The notes under the pieces are model-generated. The model saw only the letters and a list, made by a program, of their open reading frames with translations. It searched no databases and was not told the DNA's origin. Below are positions 12,520-24,300 of a DNA stretch of 64,000 nt, one piece after another; within the stretch, counting starts at the first letter, position 1, and each line of letters starts with the position of its first letter. This stretch comes from Hydractinia symbiolongicarpus. Its lineage: Eukaryota; Cnidaria; Hydrozoa; Anthoathecata; Hydractiniidae. The position numbers were made by a program, and so were the translations under genes. The stretch is from contig NC_079880.1 in the NCBI RefSeq assembly GCF_029227915.1, positions 14,214,001 through 14,278,000 of the forward strand. Direction: 5' to 3'.

Positions 12520-13070
12520 CAGAGGGAAGCAGCGATGCGCAGCTTAGCTACTATTTTGCGTGACAGACAGACAAACGCATACGGGTATTATAATATAGAC
12601 TAGTCGTTGCCCGTGGAAAAATCCACGGGTTCGCCCGTCCATTATATTTACCCGTCGCAACAAAGTGGATAAAAATATATCGCATTTGATATTCGTGTTT
12701 CCATAACATCATTTTCTAACTCAGCGGGGGGTCCGCGCAGAGACAGACAGACGACGGCTATTATTATAGAGACTAGTCGTTGCCCGTGGAAAAATCCACG
12801 GGTTCGCCCGTCCTTTATATTTACCCGTCGCAACAAAGCGGATAAAAAATATGGCATTTGATATTCGTGTTTCCGTAACATGATTTTCTAACTCAGCGGG
12901 GGGTCCGCGCAGAGACAGACAGACGACGGCTATTATTATAGAGACTAGCCGGTAGCCCGTTGGAAAATCCACGGGGTTGCCCGTCCTTTTTATATCGCAA
13001 TATTCGTGTTTCCGTAACACGACGTTTTTCTTGCGCACACAGATGGAATACGGTTATTATTAAAGAGATT
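12520..13070 (+). repeat. clustered hairpin-bearing dispersed repeat (three copies and a partial)
   Basis: Each copy opens with GACTAGTCGTTGCCCGTGG and contains a hairpin, CCCGTGGA-AAAA-TCCACGGG. It then runs through TTCGCCCGTC and ends with GACAGACAGACGACGG and TATTATTATAGAGACTAG. Copies start at about 12597, 12773 and 12945, and the tail of another lies at 12520-12603. A further copy is at 34806-34956 and a minus-strand fragment at 43130-43180. This is a dispersed non-coding family that has here become tandem through shared ends. Confidence 0.85.
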
Positions 13071-13416
13071 TACAATTTATAAATTAAACTTTCTTTCAAT
13101 ATTGCTACAAATAAGCAACCATAAATATTGGGAAACTCTTATCTTTCTCAATTTTTTTGTGAAAATGGGTTTACATACCCAAATAAATATAATCAAATCC
13201 TAAGTTACTCAAGCCTCGGGGTTGGGTCTAACACAATCGTTTGCATCTAGACTTTTATATGAGAAAAAACTCAATTCTAATATCCTAAAAAGGCTCAGTT
13301 GAGCAGCCTAACAGAACATGTTGCAAGCTTTCTAAAAGCAAAGTCTCTTTAAAATTATTCCTAACATAAATTTTGAAGCAAGTTGACGATGCACCATTCA
13401 AGATTATACAGAAACG
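13071..13416. other. intergenic, likely 3' flank of the NXPE-like gene
   Basis: AT-rich sequence lying beyond the stop codon of the minus-strand NXPE-like gene. Part of it is probably its 3' UTR. No other feature is visible. Confidence 0.4.
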
Positions 13417-14832
13417 TTAAATACCATATTGGATATGCGTCACCAAGGCAACAGCTGCGCTCTCGAAAACTTTGTCTGCAAAGTGTACTCCATCCCTACT
13501 TCCTTCTGGATATGAAGCTGCCATTTCATATACATCAAGAATTGGTATTCCTTCCCTGCAAATAACTTCTTTAGTGAAAGCGTTCCATAGAATAATTCGC
13601 TGTCTTGTTAAAAATCTTTCAGAATTCATTCCTTTTTTATAAAGAACTGGAGTTGTAGTTTTCCAAATAATATTTGCTATTTCCTGTTTCTTTCTCAAGG
13701 TTTTCAGTAATTTTATGAAGTTTAGAAAAAGTTGGGATGCTTTCTTAAATGATAGATCCATCATCATATGCAATCCAAAATTAATTAGGAATATACTTTT
13801 ACTGTTCACCATTAATTTGTCTGTTAGTATACTCTCAATCTTATTTAATGTTATTGTTTCATTAAAATCTTTTTGATCGTACTTTTTTATAGAGATTCCA
13901 GGTAAAAATGGATAAATCCAGCCTTTATCTGCCCGACAGTGTCTAAACTGACTGCATATTGTATGATTCTTTAACAGATAACTATAAAATTGCATTCCAA
14001 CTGAATCACCATAAACCCAAAATGTATTATTTTTTTTTTGAAACCTTGCTTCTTTTTTATGTTTCAATTCAGTATAGGTGGTATATTTTTTCTCGCTTCC
14101 AACTGTTTTCCAGTACCCATGTGGACGGTTAATATACTTGCAGCTTAAATCATACTTATTTTTGACTGATGATAGCTTCACTGCTTTTTGAGATTTATTT
14201 TCAACATATAATTTCTTACTTTTGTCTATATAATCACTTGACTTATCAAGTATGGCTGTTTGATATTTTCCATGCTCTGTTCCATTGATGAACCACCATA
14301 CAGGAGGATCGCGTAATCCGTCGCACTGACTAAACTCTAAAACCAATTCGATTTCATATTTACCAGGTTCTGGTAGTCGAAACTGTGCCTCATAGGTACC
14401 ATCCATGTTATCTGAGATATAAGAATATATCGAACTGTTTCCTCGGATTTTCATCCACCAAAAATCGCCTCCATAATTTTTTCTCTCCCCGTTTGCATAG
14501 GTTATAATATTAATGGTGACTGAACTTCCCGAAGCATCTGATGTTAAAATAAATTGCGTGCTATCAAAATCTGTTTGTAGAAACGAATTATTTTGCTTTC
14601 TTTGACTCCATAACATGTTTTGTTTACAAGGTTCTTGCATTGCTTTCCAGTTATCCAATCTTGAAAATCCATTGAACATTCTTACTTTTGGTATATTTGG
14701 TGTGAATTGATTAAAACTATTATTCCGTATAAAAACGTCTCCTCTTTGTCTGTAGTTAAGCAGTATGAAATATTGCAAGAAGAAGAGACATCCTATTAAA
14801 AGGGTAAATTTACCAATCTTGTATCGAAACAT
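13417..14832 (-). CDS. NXPE family-like type II membrane protein
   Basis: One uninterrupted 471-codon frame. Residues 9-26 form a signal-anchor (LLIGCLFFLQYFILL), predicting a short cytoplasmic tail and a secretory lumen or extracellular body with several N-x-S/T sites. Residues of about 85-180 look like an Ig/filamin-type beta domain (DGTYEAQFRLPEPGKYEIE). The C-terminal half carries WVYGDSVGMQFY near 273-284 and DGVHF near 448-452. These are the Gly-Asp-Ser and Asp-x-x-His signatures of the PC-esterase/SGNH-like domain typical of NXPE proteins. Vertebrate NXPE1 has been linked to sialic-acid O-acetylation, but the substrate here is unknown. Length is close to that of vertebrate NXPE proteins (about 540-560) minus part of the N-terminus. 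The lack of introns suggests retrocopy origin or lineage-specific intron loss. Confidence 0.9.
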   Translation of the reverse strand: MFRYKIGKFTLLIGCLFFLQYFILLNYRQRGDVFIRNNSFNQFTPNIPKVRMFNGFSRLDNWKAMQEPCKQNMLWSQRKQNNSFLQTDFDSTQFILTSDASGSSVTINIITYANGERKNYGGDFWWMKIRGNSSIYSYISDNMDGTYEAQFRLPEPGKYEIELVLEFSQCDGLRDPPVWWFINGTEHGKYQTAILDKSSDYIDKSKKLYVENKSQKAVKLSSVKNKYDLSCKYINRPHGYWKTVGSEKKYTTYTELKHKKEARFQKKNNTFWVYGDSVGMQFYSYLLKNHTICSQFRHCRADKGWIYPFLPGISIKKYDQKDFNETITLNKIESILTDKLMVNSKSIFLINFGLHMMMDLSFKKASQLFLNFIKLLKTLRKKQEIANIIWKTTTPVLYKKGMNSERFLTRQRIILWNAFTKEVICREGIPILDVYEMAASYPEGSRDGVHFADKVFESAAVALVTHIQYGI

Positions 14833-15944
14833 TTTACTTCCAACGTACGTTTTTTCTTACTCAGCAACGACAAAAAAGAAGCTTAAATGTCTAAAAAAAA
14901 TTGGTTAGTTACTTTAACTACAACAAACAATGAGGAGATGTTTACGGTAGTCTATAAGTGACATTTAAATTACTTCAAACGTGTTATTGACAGAAGCCAA
15001 TTAGTGCCATTTAATTTGCTTCGGACGTGTGACCCTAAGTGGAGGAAAGAAATATTTTAAATTTGATATATGCCCCACTTATGAAGTCATAACACAGGCA
15101 GCAAAACAAATTTAATTAGATTACAAGATTAATTCGCTTCCCCAATTACAGTACCGTAACCACAAATTTAATATTGGGGGACCTATATAGAAAAATCATG
15201 AATATAGTGGCTTATAACTTTTACATCTCCAAATTGGCGGAAAATGCCCTTCCAGACGTCAACGATCTCATGGTTTAATGTTAAAAATCACGATGAATGT
15301 TTCGATATTTTTTTAATAATTTAAAAAAAAATTCCATCAGAAACTAAAAGATAGAAAGAGATACACATTTACATTACACACGACTACAATAATACAAAAA
15401 AATGATAAGAACACTAGAAATTCTAAGGTTTTTTCTTTGTTTTTTCTTTGTTTCACAGGGATGTAACCCCCTCCCCCCCCCCCTCCCCTGCCAGCGGTTA
15501 CACAAGCAGCAAATTTATATGCCACGTGCCTGTGTTCATCATGCGCATGCGCTGACTTAATTTATTTAAAGAGGATTGGTTCAAGAAATGGAGAGACGTA
15601 AGTATTTTCGCTTTTTCGGACGTTGCGTTTGACGTAAATTTACGTTCTTTTTCCAGGTAAGAAGTAATAATCACTCTTTTTGAAAGGGGATATTCTTATC
15701 AGGAAATATTGATAGAATTAGGTGCAGAATATAACATCAGGTTGGAGTTAGTTTTGGCTAAGTATTTTTAAAACTATGGACTGTTAGAATAAAAATCCAC
15801 AATGTTATTCCAATTGTTTTTAAAGCTCCCATTTGTGCTACTAAAGTCGTGCAAGTACAATAGCCGCTCAACTAGACAACCGCCTAATATATCAAGACTA
15901 TTGTCATGCTAAACATTAAGCAGAAAGGAATGATTCACAGTCTT
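14833..15944. other. intergenic, likely NXPE promoter side; C-rich run
   Basis: Upstream side of the NXPE-like gene. A pyrimidine-rich run (mostly C) lies at 15468-15488. An ATG followed after seven bases by a consensus donor (GTAAGT) occurs at 15587-15602, but no partner exon was found, so no gene is called. Confidence 0.35.
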
Positions 15945-16020
15945 TTATAGTCTCTGGCATGACTCAGCCGGGGTTTAAACCCAAGACCTTCCGCGGCGAA
16001 CGCTCTACTAAAGTCCTAAC
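15945..16020 (-). mobile_element. tRNA-like SINE head fragment
   Basis: On the minus strand the sequence reads like a tRNA: TTTAGTAGAGCG (A-box-like) followed about 28 bases later by GGGTTTAAACCCCGGC (T-arm with B-box-like GGTTTAAACC). The acceptor stem is poor, so a SINE remnant is more likely than a working tRNA gene. Confidence 0.5.
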
Positions 16021-16149
16021 AATAATGTAATCATCTTTTCAAAAAATACAAACGAAATTATCTAACAAGTCTACAAAAAATATATCTGTGTATTTATACG
16101 GCTATGTGCTATGCTATCAGAAATTTGAATATTAAATTGGAAATATAGT

Positions 16150-18520
16150 TATGAAAGTAATTCTTTCCGTTATTCGAGAAAGCGTAAAAGAAGTAGCACT
16201 CATAATTTAGCTTCGCCTGTTAAGAAAGATTATCTTGTAAGAGTAAAGGGTTCATGGTTTGATGATGTTGGTGAAAATACACCTTCGATGAAGTCATCAG
16301 CAAGTCAGAATAAAATTTTTGTATGGCTAGAAAATAATTGCAGCAATGTTCATTTTCTAATACGGATGATGACTTCGATGGCGACGGAGATATAACGGAA
16401 AGTGAACATAAAACTGTTATCAAAATATGTGAAGAAACAAGTTGTTTGTAAACAATGATTTTCAAAAGTAAAGGTTAAGGAGAAATTAGCAGCAAAGCTG
16501 AGCTTCAACTGCTCAAATGAAAGTTGCGTCACCCACAACGACAATAACGGATTTTACACAACAGAAAAGTTAGCGATATTAATAGAAAAAGTGATCTTGC
16601 GAACAGAATCATAGGACAAAGAAGAAAAGAATTAGGAAAATTTTGCAGTGTCATTGGACTATTGCAACCTTTCAGTATAAAATTCGATATGGCATTGCAC
16701 CCAAGGCCTTCACAAATCAGTTTCTAGAAATAAAACACAGGTATGACACAAGATATTCAATAATTAATTTTAACATTCCAAAGACCTTTCTAGTGACCAC
16801 TCGATACTCAATATCTTGTCGTGGGCCATTATTATGGAACACAATTTTAGATAAAGACAAAAAAACTATTTGCTTGTTGACGCATTTTAAGAAAACCACA
16901 AAACATTTCTTGTTATTTAATAATTAAGATTATTCGCGATATTTTTAGTATCACATTTTTGTAATTTTTTCTTTACGTTAATTTTAACCTCCTCTCTTTA
17001 ACCTATCTCAACTAGATGGGGCTTTATGATAAGACAAAATATGTCTTCTACTTGTTCCAGTCATTATCTGAAAAAAAAAATAAACCAAAAAAAAAATACC
17101 AAAAAAAAATATTCTGACGAAATATATACATACATATAGACCTGTGTTTTCAGAACACATGAAGTATATAGAAGAGAAAACATTCGGTTTGATGAAGAGA
17201 AAATATAAGAGAAGCAGCAAAAAGAGTCAAATCTATTATAAATAATGACACATGAACTCAAGTTGTCACAGATTTACCAACTTCATTCGATGGATCGTGG
17301 AGCAGCAGAGGATGGTTAACCAAGATGGGAATTGTATCAGCAATAGTGCAAAATACTTCGCAATTAACAACGTCGTTTATCCAACAAGATTTCTTATTTT
17401 TTTTTTTTTTTTTTTTTTTTTACGTAAATAATGATATAAAAACGCCATTATGCTGTATATATGTTTCGCAGCATAATAGTTACCAGTCTTTTTTATTGCC
17501 TCTTTTTAAGAAAATGGAGTCTGAAGGGATGTTGATGTATTCAAACGATGGGTAGAATTGAATGAAGTGTGATATCAAATTTTCATTATAGATGAAGACA
17601 GCGATGAGAAAGCGATGCCGTATGGACCACTCTGTTTCATTGAGAAGGCCAAGTGCACTAATCATGTGACGAAAGTAATGAGTTCGGTTTACAATCCTTG
17701 TTAAGAGACAATAATTGTTAGCTAATTGTTATTAGTTTGAAATAATTTTCTGTTTAAAAACGACAATATAATGAATTATATTATAATTATGTTATTGTTA
17801 GGGAAAAGCCATCCCACGGGAAGTCTCTGAGCGGATGAGGAAGATTAACAACCTTGCGAAAGTGTGATGCCGTGCAAAACTTCTATGGGAGAACCATTAC
17901 AGATAATAAAGGTCACGCTAATGCAATTTCTAAAAGGAACGCAGGCAATATTGAAACATTATTCGATACTGTTGCTTAGCCAAAACATGACGACTGCCCA
18001 ACAGTTGGAGCAAATGGGTGTATTTACCCACGGGATGTAACTACAGGAATGAATACGCATCAGCCAACAGCACATCCATTTACAGACGCAGTGGTCAAAA
18101 CAATAACTCCATTGTTTTCAAAGTTGGGGAGTGAATGTTTCCTCGGAAATGTCAAATGATGCTACACGCAAAACCCCAACGAAGCTTTGAATCACGTTAT
18201 ATGAATTTAGCCCCAAAAGAACAGTTTACCTCTCCTTAGGAAACTTCCTTAGGAATTGATCTCGCTGTGTGCGTATTCAATAGCGGTACCGCCTATACAC
18301 GTACCAATTTATTTGTAATGTGTGATCTAAGTTATTTAGTTTTAACATTAGCACGGTGGCAGCTTATAGACAAATAACGAGTCTGATTATCGTGCGCGAG
18401 ATTAACAAAAAGAAATTCGAAAAAAAGAAAAGCATAAGTCGTAAAAAGCAGGAGAAATTCAAACACAAACAAGAAGCCCTGTGGCTTAAAGATTTCCACC
18501 ATTATCAATAATCTGAAAAA
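16150..18520 (+). pseudogene. decayed Mutator-like transposase
   Basis: Reading across frames recovers the ordered blocks of an animal Mutator-like transposase. An N-terminal basic region with KKDYLVRVKGSWFDDVG is near 16190. A CSNESC segment ending FYTTEKLA is near 16510-16560. TSFDGSWSSRGWLTKMG, the first catalytic Asp block of the family, is near 17280-17330. Then come KMESEGML with RWVELNE near 17510-17560, DEDSDEKAMPYGP near 17600 and a CTNHVTKVM block near 17655. FYGRTITDNKGHANAI is near 17880-17930, a long THQPTAHPFTDAVVK / LFSKLGSECFLGN stretch near 18060-18160, QNPNEALNHVI near 18180, and a Lys-rich end. At least eight stops or frameshifts, a poly-T insertion (17397-17421) and a LINE insertion break it. 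Part of the 5' coding region is missing. Confidence 0.85.
16640..17115 (+). mobile_element. LINE 3' end inserted in the Mutator pseudogene
   Basis: Codons to 16927 give the C-terminal region of a non-LTR ORF2 (HRYDTRYSIINFNIP, then RYSISCRGPLLWNTI). This is followed by a stop, a 3' UTR with GGGGCTTTATGATAAGAC, and A-rich tails at 17069-17115. The Mutator-like coding blocks resume after it, so this is a 5'-truncated LINE copy nested in an older element. Confidence 0.8.
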
Positions 18521-19795
18521 GTACTGAACTTTGAAGAGGACTGAGTAATATTCAATTTTTGATTTTTGTTGAAACTGTACATCATAGCTAACTTAAATTA
18601 CATAAACTTCATTTCTCTATAGGAACAATTTTAAAAGAAAAATAATAATCCTGAAAATTGATGAACAATAAAAACAAAATAAGAACAACGGCAAGGCTGA
18701 AAATTTATCTATTTTCTCTTTTTCTCTGAAAAACAGCTAGGAAAATATCTTTAAAGGTGACAACATTTTTTTTTTTTGCATAATCAGTTAGGAAAGTTTA
18801 TTTTCAGACTACATATTCTTATTTTTTTCTTTTATGACACTTGTCACGATTTTATAGCTATAATCTTTCACCAAAAATATTCAGCCTCAACAATTCCTCT
18901 AAATTAAAATTCATGAATAATTGGTCAGCGCCGTCAGGTAGCTGATCTTTTATTTCAGTTTGCCTTTTTGTGTTCGTGTGTTATTCTGTTCGTCCCTAGT
19001 CAGCTTCCCGACCACCTTATTACCGCCTACTTAATCCAAATGCCGTTTTCCACTCATCAGCCAATCAGGATGCACGAATCACGAGTTTCCAGAACCAAAC
19101 GACATTTTAAAAGAAAGGAACTGATCTGATCAGAACTGAAATACAGCTAAAATATAAATAAAACAAGATATATTTATCGTTTTGGTTGTCTGACTGGTAG
19201 TTACGTCTCCGTACACTGAAGATCTCACTGGTTTTGTTGTTCGCTGACCATTTTCAAGGCAAGTTATTCTACTTTTCTATTTATTGTTTTATAGCTAGCT
19301 AGCTATTAGGTAGCTACCGTCAATGCATTTAAGTATTCCCAAACCTCAACAAGTTTCTAATTTTTGCCAGTCGCACTGCATATAATAAGCTAGTTAGCTA
19401 GCTATATATTAACTGAAATATAGCTAGTTAATGACCTACTGTCCTAACTGCTAAAGCTGACATCAATAAAATGTTCGGTTCGTGTCATTTTTGCATATGA
19501 AAATGTGGTGGGCGGGCAAAAAAATTTGCCATCTTCGTTTAGGGTAGGCATCCATATGCTCACATTGCCAAACTAAGCGTTGATTCGACGTTACTTTGAA
19601 AACCCCCACCCCCACCCCCTGTCAGTAGTATCAGGCCATGGCAGTTGCAAAAGAGGTAAGTTTAGTCATGATGCTTCAATCGCATTACGATCTGCCATCA
19701 TGATGACGGAAGTACATTCTGACCAAATGTAGTTTGTTTAATGCTACATGGAAGGTCCCCCTCTCTTCCGCTCGTAAACAGACAAGATCCGGGCA
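18521..19795. other. intergenic; weak promoter-like patch near 19.06-19.26 kb
   Basis: Mostly AT-rich. Around 19058-19070 is CAGCCAATCAGG (a CCAAT-box core) and about 19150-19165 a TATAAATA word. Together they could be a promoter with a non-coding first exon for the fusion gene whose ATG is at 21320. A splice acceptor at 21268-21269 upstream of that ATG would be compatible. This is a guess from motif spacing only. Confidence 0.25.
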
Positions 19796-20018
19796 CTGTA
19801 AAATACGATCGTTTTATCAAATATATCTCTCCTGTATCTGGGCCCAGAGCGAGCACAGAAGAAGAGAAGTTTTTTTGTGAAAATGCTTTTAAAGTGTCGA
19901 TTCGACGTTAGGGGGTTGGGGTTGATCTTTTCGACGTTAATATCCATGGCAGAAAAAAATATCGCTTTGGGCCCAGAGACAGGAGAGATACATTTGATAA
20001 AACAATCGTATTTTACAG
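19796..20018. repeat. 57-bp inverted repeat with 109-bp spacer
   Basis: The left arm is 19796-19852 and the right arm 19962-20018. The reverse complement of the right arm matches the left at 53 of 57 positions and includes CTCTCCTGT and CTGGGCCCA. There is no clear target duplication. It could be a small non-autonomous transposon or the stem of a folded transcript. Confidence 0.85.
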
Positions 20019-20226
20019 TTAAAATCGAAGTCGTCTGGCCAATGTCGCACCCTGATATTTGTGTAGCATGTTTTGCATTTGTGATTATTTATTTTATTTG
20101 TGAAACTGCTTTAAAAGCTCGTAGTAGTGCACACAACTCTCTCCGTCATCTTGAATATATACATTTTGATTCAGTAGACACTAATTCTCCATGCCTTCAT
20201 GCCCCTGTTGCCATAGATGTAAAAAT

Positions 20227-20700
<474 letters not shown>

Positions 20701-21319
20701 TCTGAAGCAGCGGGAGGCTATATCTCGGTCGTTTTGATGACGTGGTCTGTAACACAAAGGAGGCTCCTAATTATATTGTTTTTATGCAAAATTATGTCGG
20801 TATAAAAGATATATTGCAATTTTATTGGTTTGGCCTGCAAAAATACCGCGAAAATTTTCAGCACATATTCTCACCAGCCGGCATGCCGTACATCCATAAT
20901 GGCACCTTTGTTTATCATGTGGATTGTCCTGTGGGAACGATAAAGTGTTAATTATTTTGTTTTTATGGAATTTCTCTGCCTTGTTTATGTGAATAAAGTA
21001 GATGAGGTAAACCCTATGTTATATTTCACCTCAATGTGCAGAAACAAGTAATATAATTTATCTGATTGCCAAGTTTCGCTCAGCTACTTTGCTAACTAGC
21101 CAGAAAAGAGTGGTTAGCTAGCTAATGTACGTTTCTATTTATGTAGTCAAACAAGTAGCCACCAATGTTAGTTATCGAAAAATCAAAAAAATATATAAGT
21201 GGCTAAGCTTTAGCTAAGTATCTGGCTACCTTTAGATGGATATATATTGCTATATTTCCTATGTTTTAGGGTTGTGTGAGCACTGAGAGTGGATTTAAGC
21301 TATCCATTTTGTTAAAAAA

Positions 21320-24300
21320 ATGGCCAAGGTAGCTCAAGTTCAATACAATACTGTAAGTAGGAATTTAAATTTTGTTGTTGGACTATGTGTTCAGCATTTC
21401 TAATTCTTGCCACTTAGTGAAAGCTCTTTAGGAAACTGCTGTGTGTCACCTGAACATTTTAATTCTGTGATTTCATTTTTCTTGGTAACTTTCTCTTTCA
21501 CCAGGCAACACAGAATAGCTATATATGACATGATATCCGGAGCTTTACATCTAGGATACAAAACTTTTTGGTGGCCACTAATCAACAGGATTGAATTTTC
21601 AGTTTTGCATGACTTAATTGAAAACATGTTAGTAGTGTTTTATTCTACGAGGGTGCCGATAAGCCGCATACGCCGTAAAAAGTGCGGGCGTTTTCCGGCT
21701 AGTTCGGCGTTTTGTAAGAAATTCGGTATTCGCCCGAAAAAACCCGCATAGGCCCGAACAATGCCCGAAAAACAAAAGGAAACAGACACTGATATGATTC
21801 ATAAAAACTATAAAAATTAAAATAAACTTACTATGTGGTAGCGAAGTTCTTAAAAGAACTGTTTTTGATGGTTCTTATCGGCACCCTCTTTTTATTCTAC
21901 AGACCAAGTAATTATATACCCTTCTTTGCCTCTGATTTTTTTAACATGAACTCAGGTATATATATATATATATATATACTTTAAATTTAATCAGAAATTA
22001 AATGCTTATATATTATTCATGCTTAGTAAGTGAGTGCGAGTGAGTGCAAACCATCCCGTAAGATTCACATTCAAATGAGGCTATTATATAGCTATTAGAT
22101 TCAAATGTACGACTTTCTAATCTTGTGCAAAGTGATAAACATGTCACAACTATACATTCAAAACGAAAAGTAAATTTATTTTTTTCTTAATTGGGTGTAA
22201 AATTATTTCTGTTAAGTGAAATAAGTACTTTTATATGCCAGTATATTTACAAATGTACATGCTTCGAATATGAAAACTTGCTACCCATGTTGTTGTTTTC
22301 CAATTATCTCATGCTTTATGTTGAGCATTGACACCTTTGTGCTGTGGGGTGATGGTAGCAGTTTTAAAAATGGGTGGAATTTTGCTTGTTTCAAGGCACA
22401 TTTTCCAGATTGTTGTGTGTGAAGTTGTAATTGTTGACTCGCATTTGGGATGAAAATTTCAACATATTAGTTTTAAGTATTTAAGGATATGTAAAGGAAA
22501 TCTCTATATATGTGTCCACCTTGATTTTTAATATTTATATTTTTGATATGTCCACTTTAGGATGATATTTTCAATACATAAGTTTTAAGTATTCAAGAAC
22601 ATATAAACGAAATATTTATGCATATATATGTTCACTTTGAGTTTTACAATGATAATTTCGACATAACAGTTCTAAAATTTTTAGGGATATGTAAGAGAAA
22701 TGTCTGCGTGTCCACTGACTCAACTTTTACAATGTGTGCACTTTATGATGTTTATCATTACTTATGTTACTTATGTTAACTTTTGAAGTTGTGGACGACG
22801 GACGTCAGTCACTTTTTTCTTTGTTGTTTTGTTTGCTCCATTCGTAGACTAAGTTTAGGTCTGCTTGCACATTTTCAATGTCACTTTCAGAGCTAACCTT
22901 CATTGTAAGTCTTGTATCATCTGCAAAGCTTGAGAGAGATGCGTCCTTTACAGAAAGATCAGGAAGATGAGCGGTCCAAGCGCACTTCCTTGTGGTACGC
23001 CAGAGATGACTTTTGTGGTGTGTGAGTGGTGACCGTTTACTGAGACGTACCCTTATTTTGACTTTCCCAAATTGAACTAGTTGAATGCTTTTATTTATGT
23101 ATTTTATTGAAGACATTTTTAATAAAAAAAAGATTTATTTTGTTACTTTTAGGATAAAACTTTATTAGGATGTATATTTGACTAAAAGAAAGAAACTTGA
23201 TTGTATTTTTTTGAAACTGTGGTGATTTGGTAACTGTAAGTGGTCTAAAAAATTGCATCTTGACACGTGGAGGACGGGGATTTTCTTAAAACTTTCCTAA
23301 GATTTTAAGGTTGTTGAGGCTCATTTTCTTATCAAAAAAGACATGTAATATCAAAAGAGATGCCTATGTATATGGTCATTTTAAGTTTTACGAGTTATGA
23401 CTTTGACATATCTACTTTAATATATAGTTTTGGCATATAAATTTAACTTTCTTTAAGAATATCTAAAAAGAAATATGAATGTCCACTTTGAGTTTTAAAA
23501 TTTATGTTTTTGATATGTCCATGTTAGGATGATAATTGGGACATATTAGTTCAAGAATATGTATAAAGGAAACGTTTATGTATATGTCCACTTTGAGTTT
23601 TAAAACTTATGTTTTTGATATGTCCACTTTAGGATGAAAATGTCGACATATTAGTTTTAACTATTTCAAATATGTAAAAAGAAAATGTATATGTCCACCT
23701 TAAGTTTTAAAATTTATGTTTTTGATATGTCCACTTTAGCATGATAATTTCGAGATAAAATTATTTTAAATATTCAAGAATATGTAAAGGAATTTCTATG
23801 TATGTGTCCACTTTAAGTTTAAAAATTTATGTATTTGGTATGTCCACTTTAGGATGATAATTTTGAGATAAAATTATTTTAAATATTCAAGAATATGTAA
23901 AGGAAATGTCTATGTATATGTCCACTTTAAGTTTTAAAATTTATTTTTTTGACATGTCCACTTTAGGATGATAATTTCGACATATTAGTTTCAACTATTC
24001 AAAAATATTTAAAAAGGAAATGTCTATGTATATGTCCACTTTGAGTTTTAAAATTTATGTTTTTGATATGTCCACTTTGGATGATAATTTCGACATATTA
24101 GTTTTAACTATTCAAAAATATGTAAAAAGGAAATGTTTATGTATATGTCCACTTTGAGTTTTAAAATTTATTTTTTTGACATGTCCACTTTAGGATGATA
24201 ATTTCGACTAGTTTTAACTATTCGAAAATATTTAAAAAAGAAATGTGTATGTATATGTCCACTTTGAGTTTTAAAATTTATGTTTTCGATATGTCCACTT

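Noticed and set aside
12418-12603. 61-codon Lys/Arg-rich frame
   Set aside because: It has no domain, runs into the dispersed repeat and its start is not supported by any splice or homology signal.
13383-13565. Plus-strand frame over the end of the NXPE-like gene
   Set aside because: It is antisense to a well-supported coding sequence.
22805-23116. Hypothetical host gene on the minus strand
   Set aside because: The ADDT and flanking motifs identify it as a frameshifted LINE fragment.
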